Shown one piece after another: positions 16,082 to 24,362 of a DNA stretch of 47,211 nucleotides. Origin of the DNA: JAAYJK01 sp964501655 (GTDB lineage: Bacteria; Bacillota; Syntrophomonadia; Syntrophomonadales; Syntrophomonadaceae); the NCBI GenBank assembly GCA_964501655.1, contig CAZCTN010000027.1:1-47211 (forward strand), written 5' to 3'. How positions within the stretch are numbered: position 1 is the stretch's first letter; each line of letters begins with the position of its first letter. Below the pieces are notes generated by a model that had not been told where the DNA came from, did not search any database, and worked only from the letters and a program-made list of their open reading frames with translations. Position numbers and translations under genes: made by a program.

Positions 16082-17695
16082 GTGAAGGAGGCGGCTATCA
16101 TACGAAAACTAAAGAAATACAAGCCGACCGCCTTTATGAATTCGGATTCAACATACCGTAAGGATGCCGCCGATTATGCAGTTGCGTTTATAGAAGCCCT
16201 GTGCCATACCAAAGGCTCCTGGGCGGGGCAGCCCTTTGAACTGATTGACTGGCAGGAACAAATTATACGTGACGTATTCGGTATATTAAAGCCCAACGGT
16301 TATCGCCAGTTCAATACTGCGTATGTGGAGATACCGAAAAAGATGGGTAAGTCGGAATTGGCCGCTGCCATTGCTCTGCTCTTAACCTGCGGTGATAATG
16401 AGGAACGCGCCGAGGTTTACGGCTGCGCCGCCGACCGCCAACAGGCATCCATTGTGTTCGAGGTAGCTGCCGATATGGTGCGGATGTGCCCGGCTTTAAA
16501 CCGCCGAGTTAAGCTCCTGGCTTCCACCAAGCGGCTTGTGTACCTGCCGACCAACAGTTTCTACCAGGTGCTGTCAGCTGAAGCATATTCGAAGCATGGT
16601 TTTAACATACACGGGGTAGTATTCGATGAGCTGCATACCCAGCCGAACCGGAAACTATTTGATGTTATGACCAAAGGCTCCGGTGACGCTAGAATGCAAC
16701 CGCTCTACTTTCTTATTACGACAGCGGGCGATAACGTCAATAGCATCTGCTATGAGGTGCATCAAAAAGCCAAAGACTTGTTAGCGGGGCGAAAGCATGA
16801 TGCGACGTTTTATCCTGTAATCTACGGAGCGGAGGAAGATGACGACTGGACTGACCCTAAAGTGTGGAAAAAAGTCAATCCGTCATTAGGCATAACCGTG
16901 GGCAACGATAAGATTAAAGCCGCCTGTGAGAGCGCGAAACAAAACCCCGCCGAGGAAAACAGCTTTCGGCAGCTTAGGCTTAACCAATGGGTCAAACAGG
17001 CTGTTCGCTGGATGCCTATGGAGAAATGGGATAAATGCGCTTTTAAGGTTGAGCCGGAAAGACTAAAAGGCCGGGTCTGCTATGGCGGGCTGGACTTATC
17101 CAGTACAACCGATATAACAGCTTTTGTGCTGGTTTTTCCTCCGGCTGACGAGGACGATAAGTATCATGTTCTTCCCTTCTTCTGGATACCGGAAGAAAAC
17201 CTCGACCTGCGGGTGCGGCGTGATCACGTTAACTATGACCTGTGGAAGAAGCAGGGATTTCTAAAAACAACAAAAGGTAATGTAGTGCATTACGGATTCA
17301 TTGAAAGCTTTATTGAGGAACTTGGCACCCAGTACAACATACGGGAAATTGCCTTTGACCGCTGGGGAGCAGTGCAGATGACCCAGAACTTGGAGGGACT
17401 TGGTTTTACAGTGGTACCGTTTGGCCAGGGTTTCAAGGATATGTCGCCACCAACCAAGGAACTGATGAAGTTAACTCTGGAAGAAAAGATTGCTCATGGC
17501 GGGCAGCCGGTTCTGCGCTGGATGATGGACAATATTTTTATAAGAACAGATCCTGCTGGGAACATCAAGCCGGACAAGGAGAAATCAACCGAGCGGATTG
17601 ATGGAGCGGTGGCAACAATCATGGCGCTTGATAGGGCTTTAAGGAATGAGAATAGAAACAGTGTATACGATGGGAGGGGGATATTGATATTATAG
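16082..17695 (+). CDS. terL: Terminase large subunit
   Basis: About 537 residues. The ATPase domain contains the Walker A region VEIPKKMGKSELAAAIALLL, the Walker B-type VVFDELHTQP and the coupling motif LITTAGDNVNS. The C-terminal nuclease domain has CYGGLDLSSTTDITAFVLV (first metal aspartate), REIAFDRWGAVQM and ERIDGAVATIMALDRAL. It cuts concatemers and drives DNA into the prohead. The start is uncertain. The only strong ribosome site, AAGGAGG at 16085-16091, lies after the in-frame TTG (16067) and overlaps the GTG (16082). The nearest in-frame codons downstream are ATC and ATA at 16097 and 16100, and the first ATG is at 16136. Confidence 0.9.
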   Translation: MKEAAIIRKLKKYKPTAFMNSDSTYRKDAADYAVAFIEALCHTKGSWAGQPFELIDWQEQIIRDVFGILKPNGYRQFNTAYVEIPKKMGKSELAAAIALLLTCGDNEERAEVYGCAADRQQASIVFEVAADMVRMCPALNRRVKLLASTKRLVYLPTNSFYQVLSAEAYSKHGFNIHGVVFDELHTQPNRKLFDVMTKGSGDARMQPLYFLITTAGDNVNSICYEVHQKAKDLLAGRKHDATFYPVIYGAEEDDDWTDPKVWKKVNPSLGITVGNDKIKAACESAKQNPAEENSFRQLRLNQWVKQAVRWMPMEKWDKCAFKVEPERLKGRVCYGGLDLSSTTDITAFVLVFPPADEDDKYHVLPFFWIPEENLDLRVRRDHVNYDLWKKQGFLKTTKGNVVHYGFIESFIEELGTQYNIREIAFDRWGAVQMTQNLEGLGFTVVPFGQGFKDMSPPTKELMKLTLEEKIAHGGQPVLRWMMDNIFIRTDPAGNIKPDKEKSTERIDGAVATIMALDRALRNENRNSVYDGRGILIL

Positions 17696-17698
17696 TTA

Positions 17699-17735
17699 TT
17701 GAAAGACAGGAACTATTTTCTATGTTATAATAATA
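17699..17735 (+). promoter_or_regulatory. Candidate promoter of the TIGR04255 cassette
   Basis: TTGAAA (17699-17704) followed at 16 bp by TATGTT, overlapping TGTTATAAT, in a very AT-rich gap between the terL stop and the cassette. It would give expression independent of the late promoter. Sequence-based guess. Confidence 0.45.
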
Positions 17736-17777
17736 AACTAAAATAAAAATGTAAAATACAATTGTGGGGTGCTCATA

Positions 17778-18569
17778 ATGCCTTTTCCACCAGTTGAAAG
17801 AGTAAAGTACAATAATACTCCTTTGGAAAACGTAATTTGTCAATTAAGGTTTCCGCCTATTTTAGCTATTGATTCGGAAACCCCATCAGAATTTCAAAGC
17901 TTAATTAGGAATGAATTTCCATATTATGATGAGAAGATCGAATTTCAGCAAGAGATAAGTACGGCACTCAATATTAATTCACCCGATCAAATTGTAAACC
18001 CAGTTACAAAGGTTTCATCAAACAAGAATCACGAATTTAAATCAGAAGAATCTGACTGGACAATTAATTTGACGCGAACGTTTATTTCAATTAGTACAAC
18101 TAATTATTCTACGTGGGAAGAATTTTTAGATAAATTCAAGACACCATTACTTTCCATAATCAAAGTATATGAACCGATTCATTTTACTAGAATAGGATTA
18201 CGGTATGTTGATATATTTTGCAGATCGAAAATTGGATTAGAGGGGCATGATTGGAGTGATTTGATTCAACCTTATTTCTTAGGACTATTGGGAAGTGAGG
18301 TATCATCAAGTGTACGAGAATATAAAAGTGTCAGTGAAATCGAAAGTGAAGATAAGTCCAGTATTATTCGGATAACTAATAGTCTTATTAAAAGAATAGA
18401 CAACAACGAAACATGTTTTTTAATGGACACTGATGTATTTACCAACCAAAAAACTAAGGTGGAAGAAGCTTTTCCAAGATTAAATTATTTACATGATAGA
18501 TCAAGCAGGTTAATTAGATATTCGATCACAGATCTACTCCATAAAAGTCTGGAGCCGGTGAAAATATGA
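17778..18569 (+). CDS. TIGR04255-type protein, first gene of an AT-rich three-gene cassette
   Basis: A 263-residue protein. The N-terminus (PPVERVKYNNTPLENVICQLRF then PPILAI) and the middle IHFTRIGLRYVDIFCR segment match the sporadically distributed TIGR04255 family, whose function is unknown. It starts at the ATG 17778 behind a weak GGGGTG. The gene is clearly more AT-rich than terL and the portal gene on either side, and it interrupts their normal adjacency. It overlaps the next gene by 4 nt (ATGA). Own promoter, shared terminator and accessory position suggest a moron, possibly acting against competing phages; that role is inference. Confidence 0.7.
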   Translation: MPFPPVERVKYNNTPLENVICQLRFPPILAIDSETPSEFQSLIRNEFPYYDEKIEFQQEISTALNINSPDQIVNPVTKVSSNKNHEFKSEESDWTINLTRTFISISTTNYSTWEEFLDKFKTPLLSIIKVYEPIHFTRIGLRYVDIFCRSKIGLEGHDWSDLIQPYFLGLLGSEVSSSVREYKSVSEIESEDKSSIIRITNSLIKRIDNNETCFLMDTDVFTNQKTKVEEAFPRLNYLHDRSSRLIRYSITDLLHKSLEPVKI

Positions 18570-19060
18570 AAGAGAATAAGTATAGATTTAACAATGTAAT
18601 TAGTCAGGATTCAACATCCTCACAAGGGTATAGAAAAATTATATACAACAACCAATGGATTAATCCGGTGAATAATGGTTTGTATTTAAGCTCTTTATCG
18701 AAAGGCACGGACATATTTGTTAAAGTTATACCTGAGGTTAACAGAATAACTAATAGAGATTTAAAACGTAGACTTCTTATACTCATTAACGTATTTACAG
18801 AAATTTTAAGTAAAATACAGACTATAACAAATTATCTTCCCCCCATGAACATGGAACTAGAAGAGGATTCAATTTTCTTGGAATGGATTTTTAAAGATAT
18901 TCGGGTTGGATTTACTCTTGATAAAGAAGAGTCAGAATCAATGTGGTTTATGATTACAAATAGAAATTTAGAAGAGTTCAGTGTTACTGGCAATTTAGGG
19001 ATAGAGGATTATCGATCAGTAATTGCAAAAATACTTAAATATATATTGGAGAACACATAA
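18566..19060 (+). CDS. Second gene of the TIGR04255 cassette, unknown function
   Basis: A 164-residue protein that I do not recognise. Predicted alternation of beta and helix: YRKIIYNNQWINPVNNGLYLSS, a helical middle (LKRRLLILINVFTEILSKIQ), then MELEEDSIFLEWIFKDIRVGF and ESMWFMITNRN. There is no membrane segment, signal peptide or catalytic motif. The start overlaps the first cassette gene by 4 nt, and its stop overlaps the next start by one base, so the three products are probably made in fixed ratio and may form a complex. Confidence 0.6.
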   Translation: MKENKYRFNNVISQDSTSSQGYRKIIYNNQWINPVNNGLYLSSLSKGTDIFVKVIPEVNRITNRDLKRRLLILINVFTEILSKIQTITNYLPPMNMELEEDSIFLEWIFKDIRVGFTLDKEESESMWFMITNRNLEEFSVTGNLGIEDYRSVIAKILKYILENT

Positions 19061-19482
19061 TGTGTTATCCTAATGAGCTTATCAGGGGAATACCAAATAC
19101 ATCTTACCTAGAAAATGACTATCCTAATGCCAGATTGTTTAATGAATTTGGTGAGAATCCTGATAGAGACGATGATAATGATGAGGCTTCTATTAATTGG
19201 CAAGATGACCAAGGCGCTTTAGACCTAATTTTCGATCAGAAGAAGGATAATGGAGAATTTCAGTTTAAAATTGGTGGTGCAATTCTATCAAGAAGTGAAT
19301 TAGATAGATTGTGTAAGAAACCTCAAACTAAAGGACTATTGTCTTATGAACGAAGGGACATACCAGGAAATAAATATCACGGAAATATTTTGCTGAAAAA
19401 GGGTACTTCAAAAAGTATGAAAAATATGATTGCATCTGCAATAGCGTTTTGTGTAATTGATGTTAGTTTCAGGGAAGAATAA
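19060..19482 (+). CDS. Third gene of the TIGR04255 cassette, unknown function
   Basis: A 140-residue protein that I do not recognise. The N-terminus MCYPNELIRGIPNTSYLEND is followed by a strongly acidic stretch (GENPDRDDDNDEASINW) and a basic C-terminal half with LSRSELDRLCKKP and KYHGNILLKKGTSKSMKNM. The charge split could reflect binding to nucleic acid or to a cassette partner. It starts in a TAATG overlap with the preceding gene. A terminator hairpin follows 9 nt after its stop, closing the cassette. Confidence 0.55.
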   Translation: MCYPNELIRGIPNTSYLENDYPNARLFNEFGENPDRDDDNDEASINWQDDQGALDLIFDQKKDNGEFQFKIGGAILSRSELDRLCKKPQTKGLLSYERRDIPGNKYHGNILLKKGTSKSMKNMIASAIAFCVIDVSFREE

Positions 19483-19491
19483 TAAATATTG

Positions 19492-19516
19492 AGCATCTCC
19501 TTTGAGGTGCTTTTTT
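19492..19516 (+). terminator. Terminator closing the TIGR04255 cassette
   Basis: AGCATCT and AGGTGCT pair (7 bp with one G-U) around CCTTTG, followed by six T residues. It separates the cassette from the portal gene. Confidence 0.75.
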
Positions 19517-19542
19517 CATGCCCATTTTTAGGAGGATGAACA

Positions 19543-20838
19543 ATGAGAATACCGTTTTTGGCGAGATTTTTTCAGTCAAGGGCTAGCCCCAAAAATACTT
19601 TTTGGTCAAGCCCATACAGTTTTTTATTTGGTACCACCTCAAGTGGTAAAACGGTCAATGAAAGAACGGCAATGCAGACTACAGCGGTCTATGCCTGTGT
19701 AAGAATACTGGCTGAGACTATTGCCAGCCTGCCGCTTCATACATATAAGTACACAGCTAGCGGTAAAGAGAAGGATACGAGCCACCAACTGTATTATCTG
19801 CTCCATGACGAGCCCAACCCGGAGATGACTTCATTTGTGTTCAGAGAGACACTGATGAGTCATCTTTTATTATGGGGAAATGCTTATGCTCAGATAATCC
19901 GGGACGGACGGGGGAAGGTAATTGCGCTATATCCTCTGCTGCCCGATCGGGTGACAGTGAACAGGACAACTGACGGGCAGCTCTACTATGAATATAGAAA
20001 GGATACTGGATATGTTATCTTAAGGCCGGAAGATGTTCTGCATATTCCCGGCCTAGGCTTCGATGGCCTTATTGGTTACTCTCCTATCGCTATGGCCAAG
20101 AACGCAATCGGCATGGCAATTGCCACCGAGGAATACGGGGCTAAGTTCTTTTCTAATGGGGCCAGTCCGGGCGGAGTACTGGAACATCCCGGAGTAGTAA
20201 AAGATCCGGCTAGGATCAGAGAAAGCTGGAACGCGGTCTACCAGGGCAGCAGCAATGCCCACCGGGTAGCAGTGCTTGAAGAAGGGATGAAGTTTCAGCC
20301 TATCGGCATACCGCCTGAGCAGGCCCAGTTTTTAGAGACCCGCAAATTCCAAATCAATGAGATAGCCAGGATTTTTAGGATACCGCCGCACATGATTGGC
20401 GACCTGGAGAAGTCCAGCTTTTCTAATATAGAACAGCAGAGCCTGGAGTTTGTGAAATATACTCTTGACCCTTGGGTGGTTCGCTGGGAGCAGGCTATGC
20501 AGAGAGCCCTCTTATTACCGGTTGAAAAGAAAGATTATTTTATAAAATTTAATGTGGACGGGCTCTTGCGGGGCGACTACCAGAGCAGGATGAACGGCTA
20601 TGCGGTTGGCCGGCAAAATGGCTGGATGTCTGCCAATGATATCCGGGAACTGGAGAATTTAAACCGTATACCAGAAGAACTGGGAGGCGATCTGTATCTC
20701 ATTAACGGCAATATGACCAAGTTGGCCGATGCCGGAATATTTGCCAATAAGAACAACAATGAAACGGGGGTGGAAAACCTTGAAGAGGAAATTTTGGAAC
20801 TGGGTCAGGAACGAAGAAGGCCGAACGTTATATCTTGA
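19543..20838 (+). CDS. Portal protein (HK97 type)
   Basis: A 431-residue protein. MQTTAVYACVRILAETIASL then PLHTYKY, YLLHDEPNPEMTSF and HLLLWGNAYAQIIRDGRGK are typical HK97-family portal sequences. The stem/crown region contains FQINEIARIFRIPPHMIGDLE and FSNIEQQSLEFVKYTLDPW. Twelve copies form the ring at the capsid vertex through which DNA is packaged. AGGAGG lies ahead of the ATG. Its last 59 nt overlap the protease gene in another frame. The normal neighbour terL is displaced by the cassette. Confidence 0.93.
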   Translation: MRIPFLARFFQSRASPKNTFWSSPYSFLFGTTSSGKTVNERTAMQTTAVYACVRILAETIASLPLHTYKYTASGKEKDTSHQLYYLLHDEPNPEMTSFVFRETLMSHLLLWGNAYAQIIRDGRGKVIALYPLLPDRVTVNRTTDGQLYYEYRKDTGYVILRPEDVLHIPGLGFDGLIGYSPIAMAKNAIGMAIATEEYGAKFFSNGASPGGVLEHPGVVKDPARIRESWNAVYQGSSNAHRVAVLEEGMKFQPIGIPPEQAQFLETRKFQINEIARIFRIPPHMIGDLEKSSFSNIEQQSLEFVKYTLDPWVVRWEQAMQRALLLPVEKKDYFIKFNVDGLLRGDYQSRMNGYAVGRQNGWMSANDIRELENLNRIPEELGGDLYLINGNMTKLADAGIFANKNNNETGVENLEEEILELGQERRRPNVIS

Positions 20839-21469
20839 TGGAGCCATTGCGGAAGAGACCTGGTTCGGTGATGAGATAACACCAAAACAATTTAAAAACG
20901 AACTCTTGAGTGAAAGAGACGACATCACCATCTGGATTAACTCCCCGGGTGGTGATGTTTTTTGTGCCAGTCAGATTTACAACATGCTAATGGACTACCC
21001 GGGCAAGGTCACAGTAAAGATTGACGGCATAGCAGCTAGTGCTGCCTCGGTTATTGCCATGGCGGGTGGTGAAGTGTTGATGTCGCCTGTATCTATGATG
21101 ATGATTCACAACCCCATGACCATAGCTTTCGGCGACAGCGGGGAGATGGAAAAGGCCATGGCCATGTTGGATGAGGTAAAAGAAAGCATCATCAATGCCT
21201 ATGAACTAAAAACCGGTCTTTCCAGAATAAAGCTGTCGCACCTTATGGATGCGGAGAGCTGGTTTAATGCCAAAAAAGCTGTAGAACTGGGCTTTGCTGA
21301 TCAAATCATGTTTCAGAAGGATAATGAACCGCAACCAGCCACCGAGGGAGCTATCTTCAGCAAAATGGCAGTAGTCAACTCGCTTTTAAACAAGTTACCA
21401 CATGAGGAGAAAAGAACAGGAACAGATATTGCCGCATTGGACAAGAGGCTTGACCTCTTGAAACTTTAA
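20780..21469 (+). CDS. ClpP-like prohead protease
   Basis: A 229-residue protein; probable TTG start at 20780 (MKRKFWNWVRNEEGRTLYLDG) behind GGGGGTGG. An ATG at 20759 lacks a ribosome site. ClpP-fold features: TIWINSPGGDVFCASQIYNML, the serine nucleophile region AASAASVIAMAGG, and the histidine in MMIHNPM. It matures the head by cleaving scaffold or capsid N-termini, and here would release the delta domain of the adjacent capsid protein. The gene begins inside the portal gene, a common coupling in this phage type. Confidence 0.92.
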   Translation: MKRKFWNWVRNEEGRTLYLDGAIAEETWFGDEITPKQFKNELLSERDDITIWINSPGGDVFCASQIYNMLMDYPGKVTVKIDGIAASAASVIAMAGGEVLMSPVSMMMIHNPMTIAFGDSGEMEKAMAMLDEVKESIINAYELKTGLSRIKLSHLMDAESWFNAKKAVELGFADQIMFQKDNEPQPATEGAIFSKMAVVNSLLNKLPHEEKRTGTDIAALDKRLDLLKL

Positions 21470-21482
21470 GGAGGGGTTATTA

Positions 21483-22676
21483 ATGAGCAAGATTTTGGAA
21501 CTGCGTGATAAAAGAGCTAAGGCCTGGGAGACAGCTAAAGCGTTTTTGGATAGCAAAAGGGGCACCGACGGTTTGATCTCGGCCGAGGATACTGCCGTTT
21601 ATGAAAAGATGGAAGAAGAGGTTGTTAGCCTGGGTAGAGAGATTGACCGACTGGAGAGACAGCAGGCCATTGACCTGGAACTGGCAAAACCTCTGAACAC
21701 ACCGATTTTATCCAAACCTAGCGTGAACGGAGAACAGAAAACCGGCAGGGCAAGTGATGAATACGGACAGGCTTTTTGGAAAGCCATGCGCAGCAAAAAC
21801 AGCTTCGAGGTACAGAATGCTTTGCAGATCGGTACTGACAGCGAAGGTGGCTACCTGGTGCCGGATGAGTTTGAAAGGACTTTGATTGAAGCCCTTGAAG
21901 AGGAAAATATCTTCCGCCAGCTGGCCAAGGTAATCACTACTTCATCCGGGGATAAGAAAATCCCGGTTGTGGCCAGCAAGGGTACTGCGTCTTGGGTAGA
22001 TGAAGAAGGTGTTATACCCGAATCCGACGATGCCTTTGGGCAGGTCACCATTGGGGCTTACAAGCTGGCCACCATGATCAAGGTATCTGAGGAGCTCTTA
22101 AATGACAGTATCTTTAATTTAGAAACCTATATTGCACGGGAATTCGCCAGAAGAATCGGGGCCAAAGAAGAAGAAGCTTTCTTTACTGGGGACGGAAGCG
22201 GTAAACCAACTGGTATATTTAATGCCACCGGTGGGGCCGGGCTGGGGGTAACCACTTCATCGGCTACTGCCATTACTTTAGACGAGATTATGGACCTGTT
22301 CTATTCGCTGAAAGCGCCCTATCGTAAAAAGGCTGTTTTTACCATGAATGACGCTACCGTAAAACTGATAAGAAAACTTAAAGATGGCAGCGGCCAGTAT
22401 TTATGGCAGCCTTCGGTACAAGCCGGGCAGCCGGATACTATTCTAAACCGGCCGGTAAAAACCTCGACCTATGTACCAACGGTAGCGGCAGGAGCCAAGG
22501 CCATTGCTTTTGGTGATTTCAGTTACTATTGGGTAACCGACAGACAGGGCCGAGCGTTTCAAAGACTGAACGAGCTTTATGCTGTGACCGGACAGGTTGG
22601 CTTTAAGGCTACTCAAAGGGTAGACGGCAAGCTGATTCTGGCGGAAGCAATTAAAGTACTGCAGATGAAAGCGTAG
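21483..22676 (+). CDS. HK97-family major capsid protein with delta domain
   Basis: A 397-residue protein. Residues 1-~70 are a coiled-coil delta (scaffold) domain: ILELRDKRAKAWETAKAFLD through EIDRLERQQAID. The mature part begins near 105 (SFEVQNALQIGTDSEGGYLVP) and shows the usual ALEEENIFRQLAKV, SKGTASWVDEEGVIPE, EEAFFTGDGSGKPTGI and FSYYWVTDRQGRAFQRL signatures. Hundreds of copies form the icosahedral shell. AAGGAGGGG precedes the ATG; the gene follows the protease by 13 nt. Confidence 0.95.
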   Translation: MSKILELRDKRAKAWETAKAFLDSKRGTDGLISAEDTAVYEKMEEEVVSLGREIDRLERQQAIDLELAKPLNTPILSKPSVNGEQKTGRASDEYGQAFWKAMRSKNSFEVQNALQIGTDSEGGYLVPDEFERTLIEALEEENIFRQLAKVITTSSGDKKIPVVASKGTASWVDEEGVIPESDDAFGQVTIGAYKLATMIKVSEELLNDSIFNLETYIAREFARRIGAKEEEAFFTGDGSGKPTGIFNATGGAGLGVTTSSATAITLDEIMDLFYSLKAPYRKKAVFTMNDATVKLIRKLKDGSGQYLWQPSVQAGQPDTILNRPVKTSTYVPTVAAGAKAIAFGDFSYYWVTDRQGRAFQRLNELYAVTGQVGFKATQRVDGKLILAEAIKVLQMKA

Positions 22677-22687
22677 GTGAAGCATAA

Positions 22688-23017
22688 ATGAGCAACGTTA
22701 AAAACTATACCGAGCAGGGCGGAGAAAAAACCGTCATTGGCGGAGAGCTTGAGATTACTGCCAGCGGCAAGCTGACTATTGTTGAAGGGGCAAGTGTGGA
22801 AGGGGTTGTCTCTGCTCCGGTAGTCGATGCCCTGGATTCAACATCAGCTACAAGCGCATTGTCGGCTAATCAGGGAAAAGTATTAAACGATGCTCTGACT
22901 GCCAAGACAGCTGCCAGTCAGGAAGATAGTACGGCTGCAGACGTAGCAGGTCTGGTAACCGATTTCAATGCCCTCCTGGCAAAGCTTAAAGCTGCAGGGC
23001 TGATGGCAGCCGAGTAG
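22688..23017 (+). CDS. Head fiber-like protein
   Basis: A 109-residue protein resembling phage head fiber proteins of the phi29 type. The N-terminal half is beta-rich (TVIGGELEITASGKLTIVEG), followed by VVDALDSTSATSALSANQGK, a segment shared by many trimeric phage fibers, and a helical end (VAGLVTDFNALLAKLKAAG). It would decorate the capsid and may help adsorption. It sits directly after the capsid gene in the same operon. Confidence 0.75.
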   Translation: MSNVKNYTEQGGEKTVIGGELEITASGKLTIVEGASVEGVVSAPVVDALDSTSATSALSANQGKVLNDALTAKTAASQEDSTAADVAGLVTDFNALLAKLKAAGLMAAE

Positions 23018-23035
23018 TGAGAGGAGGTGAGCGTA

Positions 23036-23311
23036 TTGGTGGTCACATTGGAGGAAGCCAAGCTGTATTTAAAGGTAGAAGGTAATGAGGACAATACGCT
23101 CATCGCCGATCTTATCAACGCGGCTGAGGAGCTTTGTCAAGACATCTTGCGCTTTCCCCTGACCGAATTTACAGAAGTGCCGGAAACGGTAAAACAGGCA
23201 GTTTTCTATGCAATCGGCAACCTTTATGAGCAGCGGGAAACTATGGATATGAAAGCGATGATCGAACTGATGAAGCGGCTTTTATTTGCTTATCGAAGGG
23301 ATGGGTGGTAG
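23036..23311 (+). CDS. Head-tail connector (gp6-like)
   Basis: A 91-residue protein; TTG start at 23036, five bases after AGGAGGTGA. VTLEEAKLYLKVEGNEDNTL then LINAAEELCQDILRF and TVKQAVFYAIGNLYEQRE match the helical gp6/YqbG-like adaptor family that binds below the portal. It starts the standard connector series of adaptor, stopper, tail completion and tail terminator. The preceding GTG in frame overlaps the ribosome site and is rejected as the start. Confidence 0.85.
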   Translation: MVVTLEEAKLYLKVEGNEDNTLIADLINAAEELCQDILRFPLTEFTEVPETVKQAVFYAIGNLYEQRETMDMKAMIELMKRLLFAYRRDGW

Positions 23312-23313
23312 AT

Positions 23314-23640
23314 ATGAGCATCGGCGAGATGAAGCATCGAATCACCTTTCTGAGGATTACTCAGGTATTAAACGAAAACGGTTTTGAGAGTGAGATTTCT
23401 CAGGAATACAAAACTGTATGGGCGGCCGTTTCAAATCCCAATGGCCGGGAGTTTTTTGCCGCTGCGCAAGTGAATGCGCAAAATACGGTCAAGTTCAAGG
23501 TGCGCTATTTGGCTGGACTGGACCAAAGCATGAAAATACTGTTCCAGGGAAAAACCTACGACATCACCGCCATCGACAATATCAAATACAAGAACCGCTA
23601 TATTGAGATTCAAGCAATGGAGGTGGCAGCGGATGGCTAA
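23314..23640 (+). CDS. Head-tail closure (stopper) protein
   Basis: A 108-residue beta-rich protein. IGEMKHRITFLRITQVLNENG, TVWAAVSNPNGREFFAAAQV and MKILFQGKTYDITAIDNIKYK are diagnostic of the SPP1 gp16-like head-tail joining family. It plugs the connector channel after packaging. The start at the ATG 23314 is preferred over an upstream GTG. It overlaps the next gene by 8 nt. Confidence 0.88.
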   Translation: MSIGEMKHRITFLRITQVLNENGFESEISQEYKTVWAAVSNPNGREFFAAAQVNAQNTVKFKVRYLAGLDQSMKILFQGKTYDITAIDNIKYKNRYIEIQAMEVAADG

Positions 23641-24034
23641 GATTGAGCTTGAAGGTATGCAGGAGCTGATTGATCGGGTTAACAAGTTGGGCAACAAGGG
23701 TGAAGAAATTAAAAGGAAAGCTCTAAACAAAGCTGGTGCCATGGTCAAAAGCAGTATGGAGCAAAAGGCTCCCCGGTCACAGGAGAATAAAAGACATATG
23801 GCAGACAATATTCAGGTATCTGATATTGAACAGGAAGATGGCCTGGATTTTATAAAGATCGGCCCCAACAAAGGTGATAATTCTGAATTCTTCTATAGCA
23901 AGTTTACCGAATGGGGTACCTCTAAAATCCCTGCACAGCACTGGGCAGAGAAATCGGTTTTGGAGAATAGGAGGAGTATCAATGCCTTAATAAAAGAGGA
24001 ATTGGAGAGGGGGCTGCTGGAAGAACTTGATTAA
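23633..24034 (+). CDS. HK97 gp10-like tail completion protein
   Basis: A 133-residue protein starting MAKIELEGMQELIDRVNKLG behind GGAGGTGG. EIKRKALNKAGAMVKSSMEQKAP and FYSKFTEWGTSKIPAQHWAEKS are the typical HK97 gp10 family features. It joins the tail to the head connector. It overlaps the preceding stop and the following TTG start by 8 nt each. Confidence 0.88.
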   Translation: MAKIELEGMQELIDRVNKLGNKGEEIKRKALNKAGAMVKSSMEQKAPRSQENKRHMADNIQVSDIEQEDGLDFIKIGPNKGDNSEFFYSKFTEWGTSKIPAQHWAEKSVLENRRSINALIKEELERGLLEELD

Positions 24035-24362
24035 TAAACTGGTTATAGATACATTGGAACCGCTTCAGGTGCCGGTCAGCTTTCAGAAACATTCCGGACC
24101 CGAAAACCCCTATATTACTTTTCATGAGTACTTCCAATCGGGTGAGGAGTATGAAGAAGATGCAGAAGCTTTCACCGGTCACTACCTGCAGGTAGATATA
24201 TGGTCAACCAGCGATTACACAGCCCTGGTTGATAATGTGAAAACATTACTTGCGGGGGTAGGATTCAAAAGACTTGATGAAGTCGACTTATACGAAAAGG
24301 ATATCGGACTCTATCACAAAGGGCTCCGGTTTTTCTATCTGGAACCGAAGGAGGGCGATTAA
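24027..24362 (+). CDS. Tail terminator-like protein
   Basis: A 111-residue protein; TTG start at 24027 inside the previous gene. PVSFQKHSGPENPYITFHEY, HYLQVDIWSTSDYTALVDNV and LYHKGLRFFYLEPKEGD fit the gp17/DUF3168-like tail terminator fold, which caps the tail tube and sets its end. Its position between the gp10-like gene and the major tail gene supports this. Its stop directly abuts the next ATG. Confidence 0.75.
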   Translation: MINKLVIDTLEPLQVPVSFQKHSGPENPYITFHEYFQSGEEYEEDAEAFTGHYLQVDIWSTSDYTALVDNVKTLLAGVGFKRLDEVDLYEKDIGLYHKGLRFFYLEPKEGD

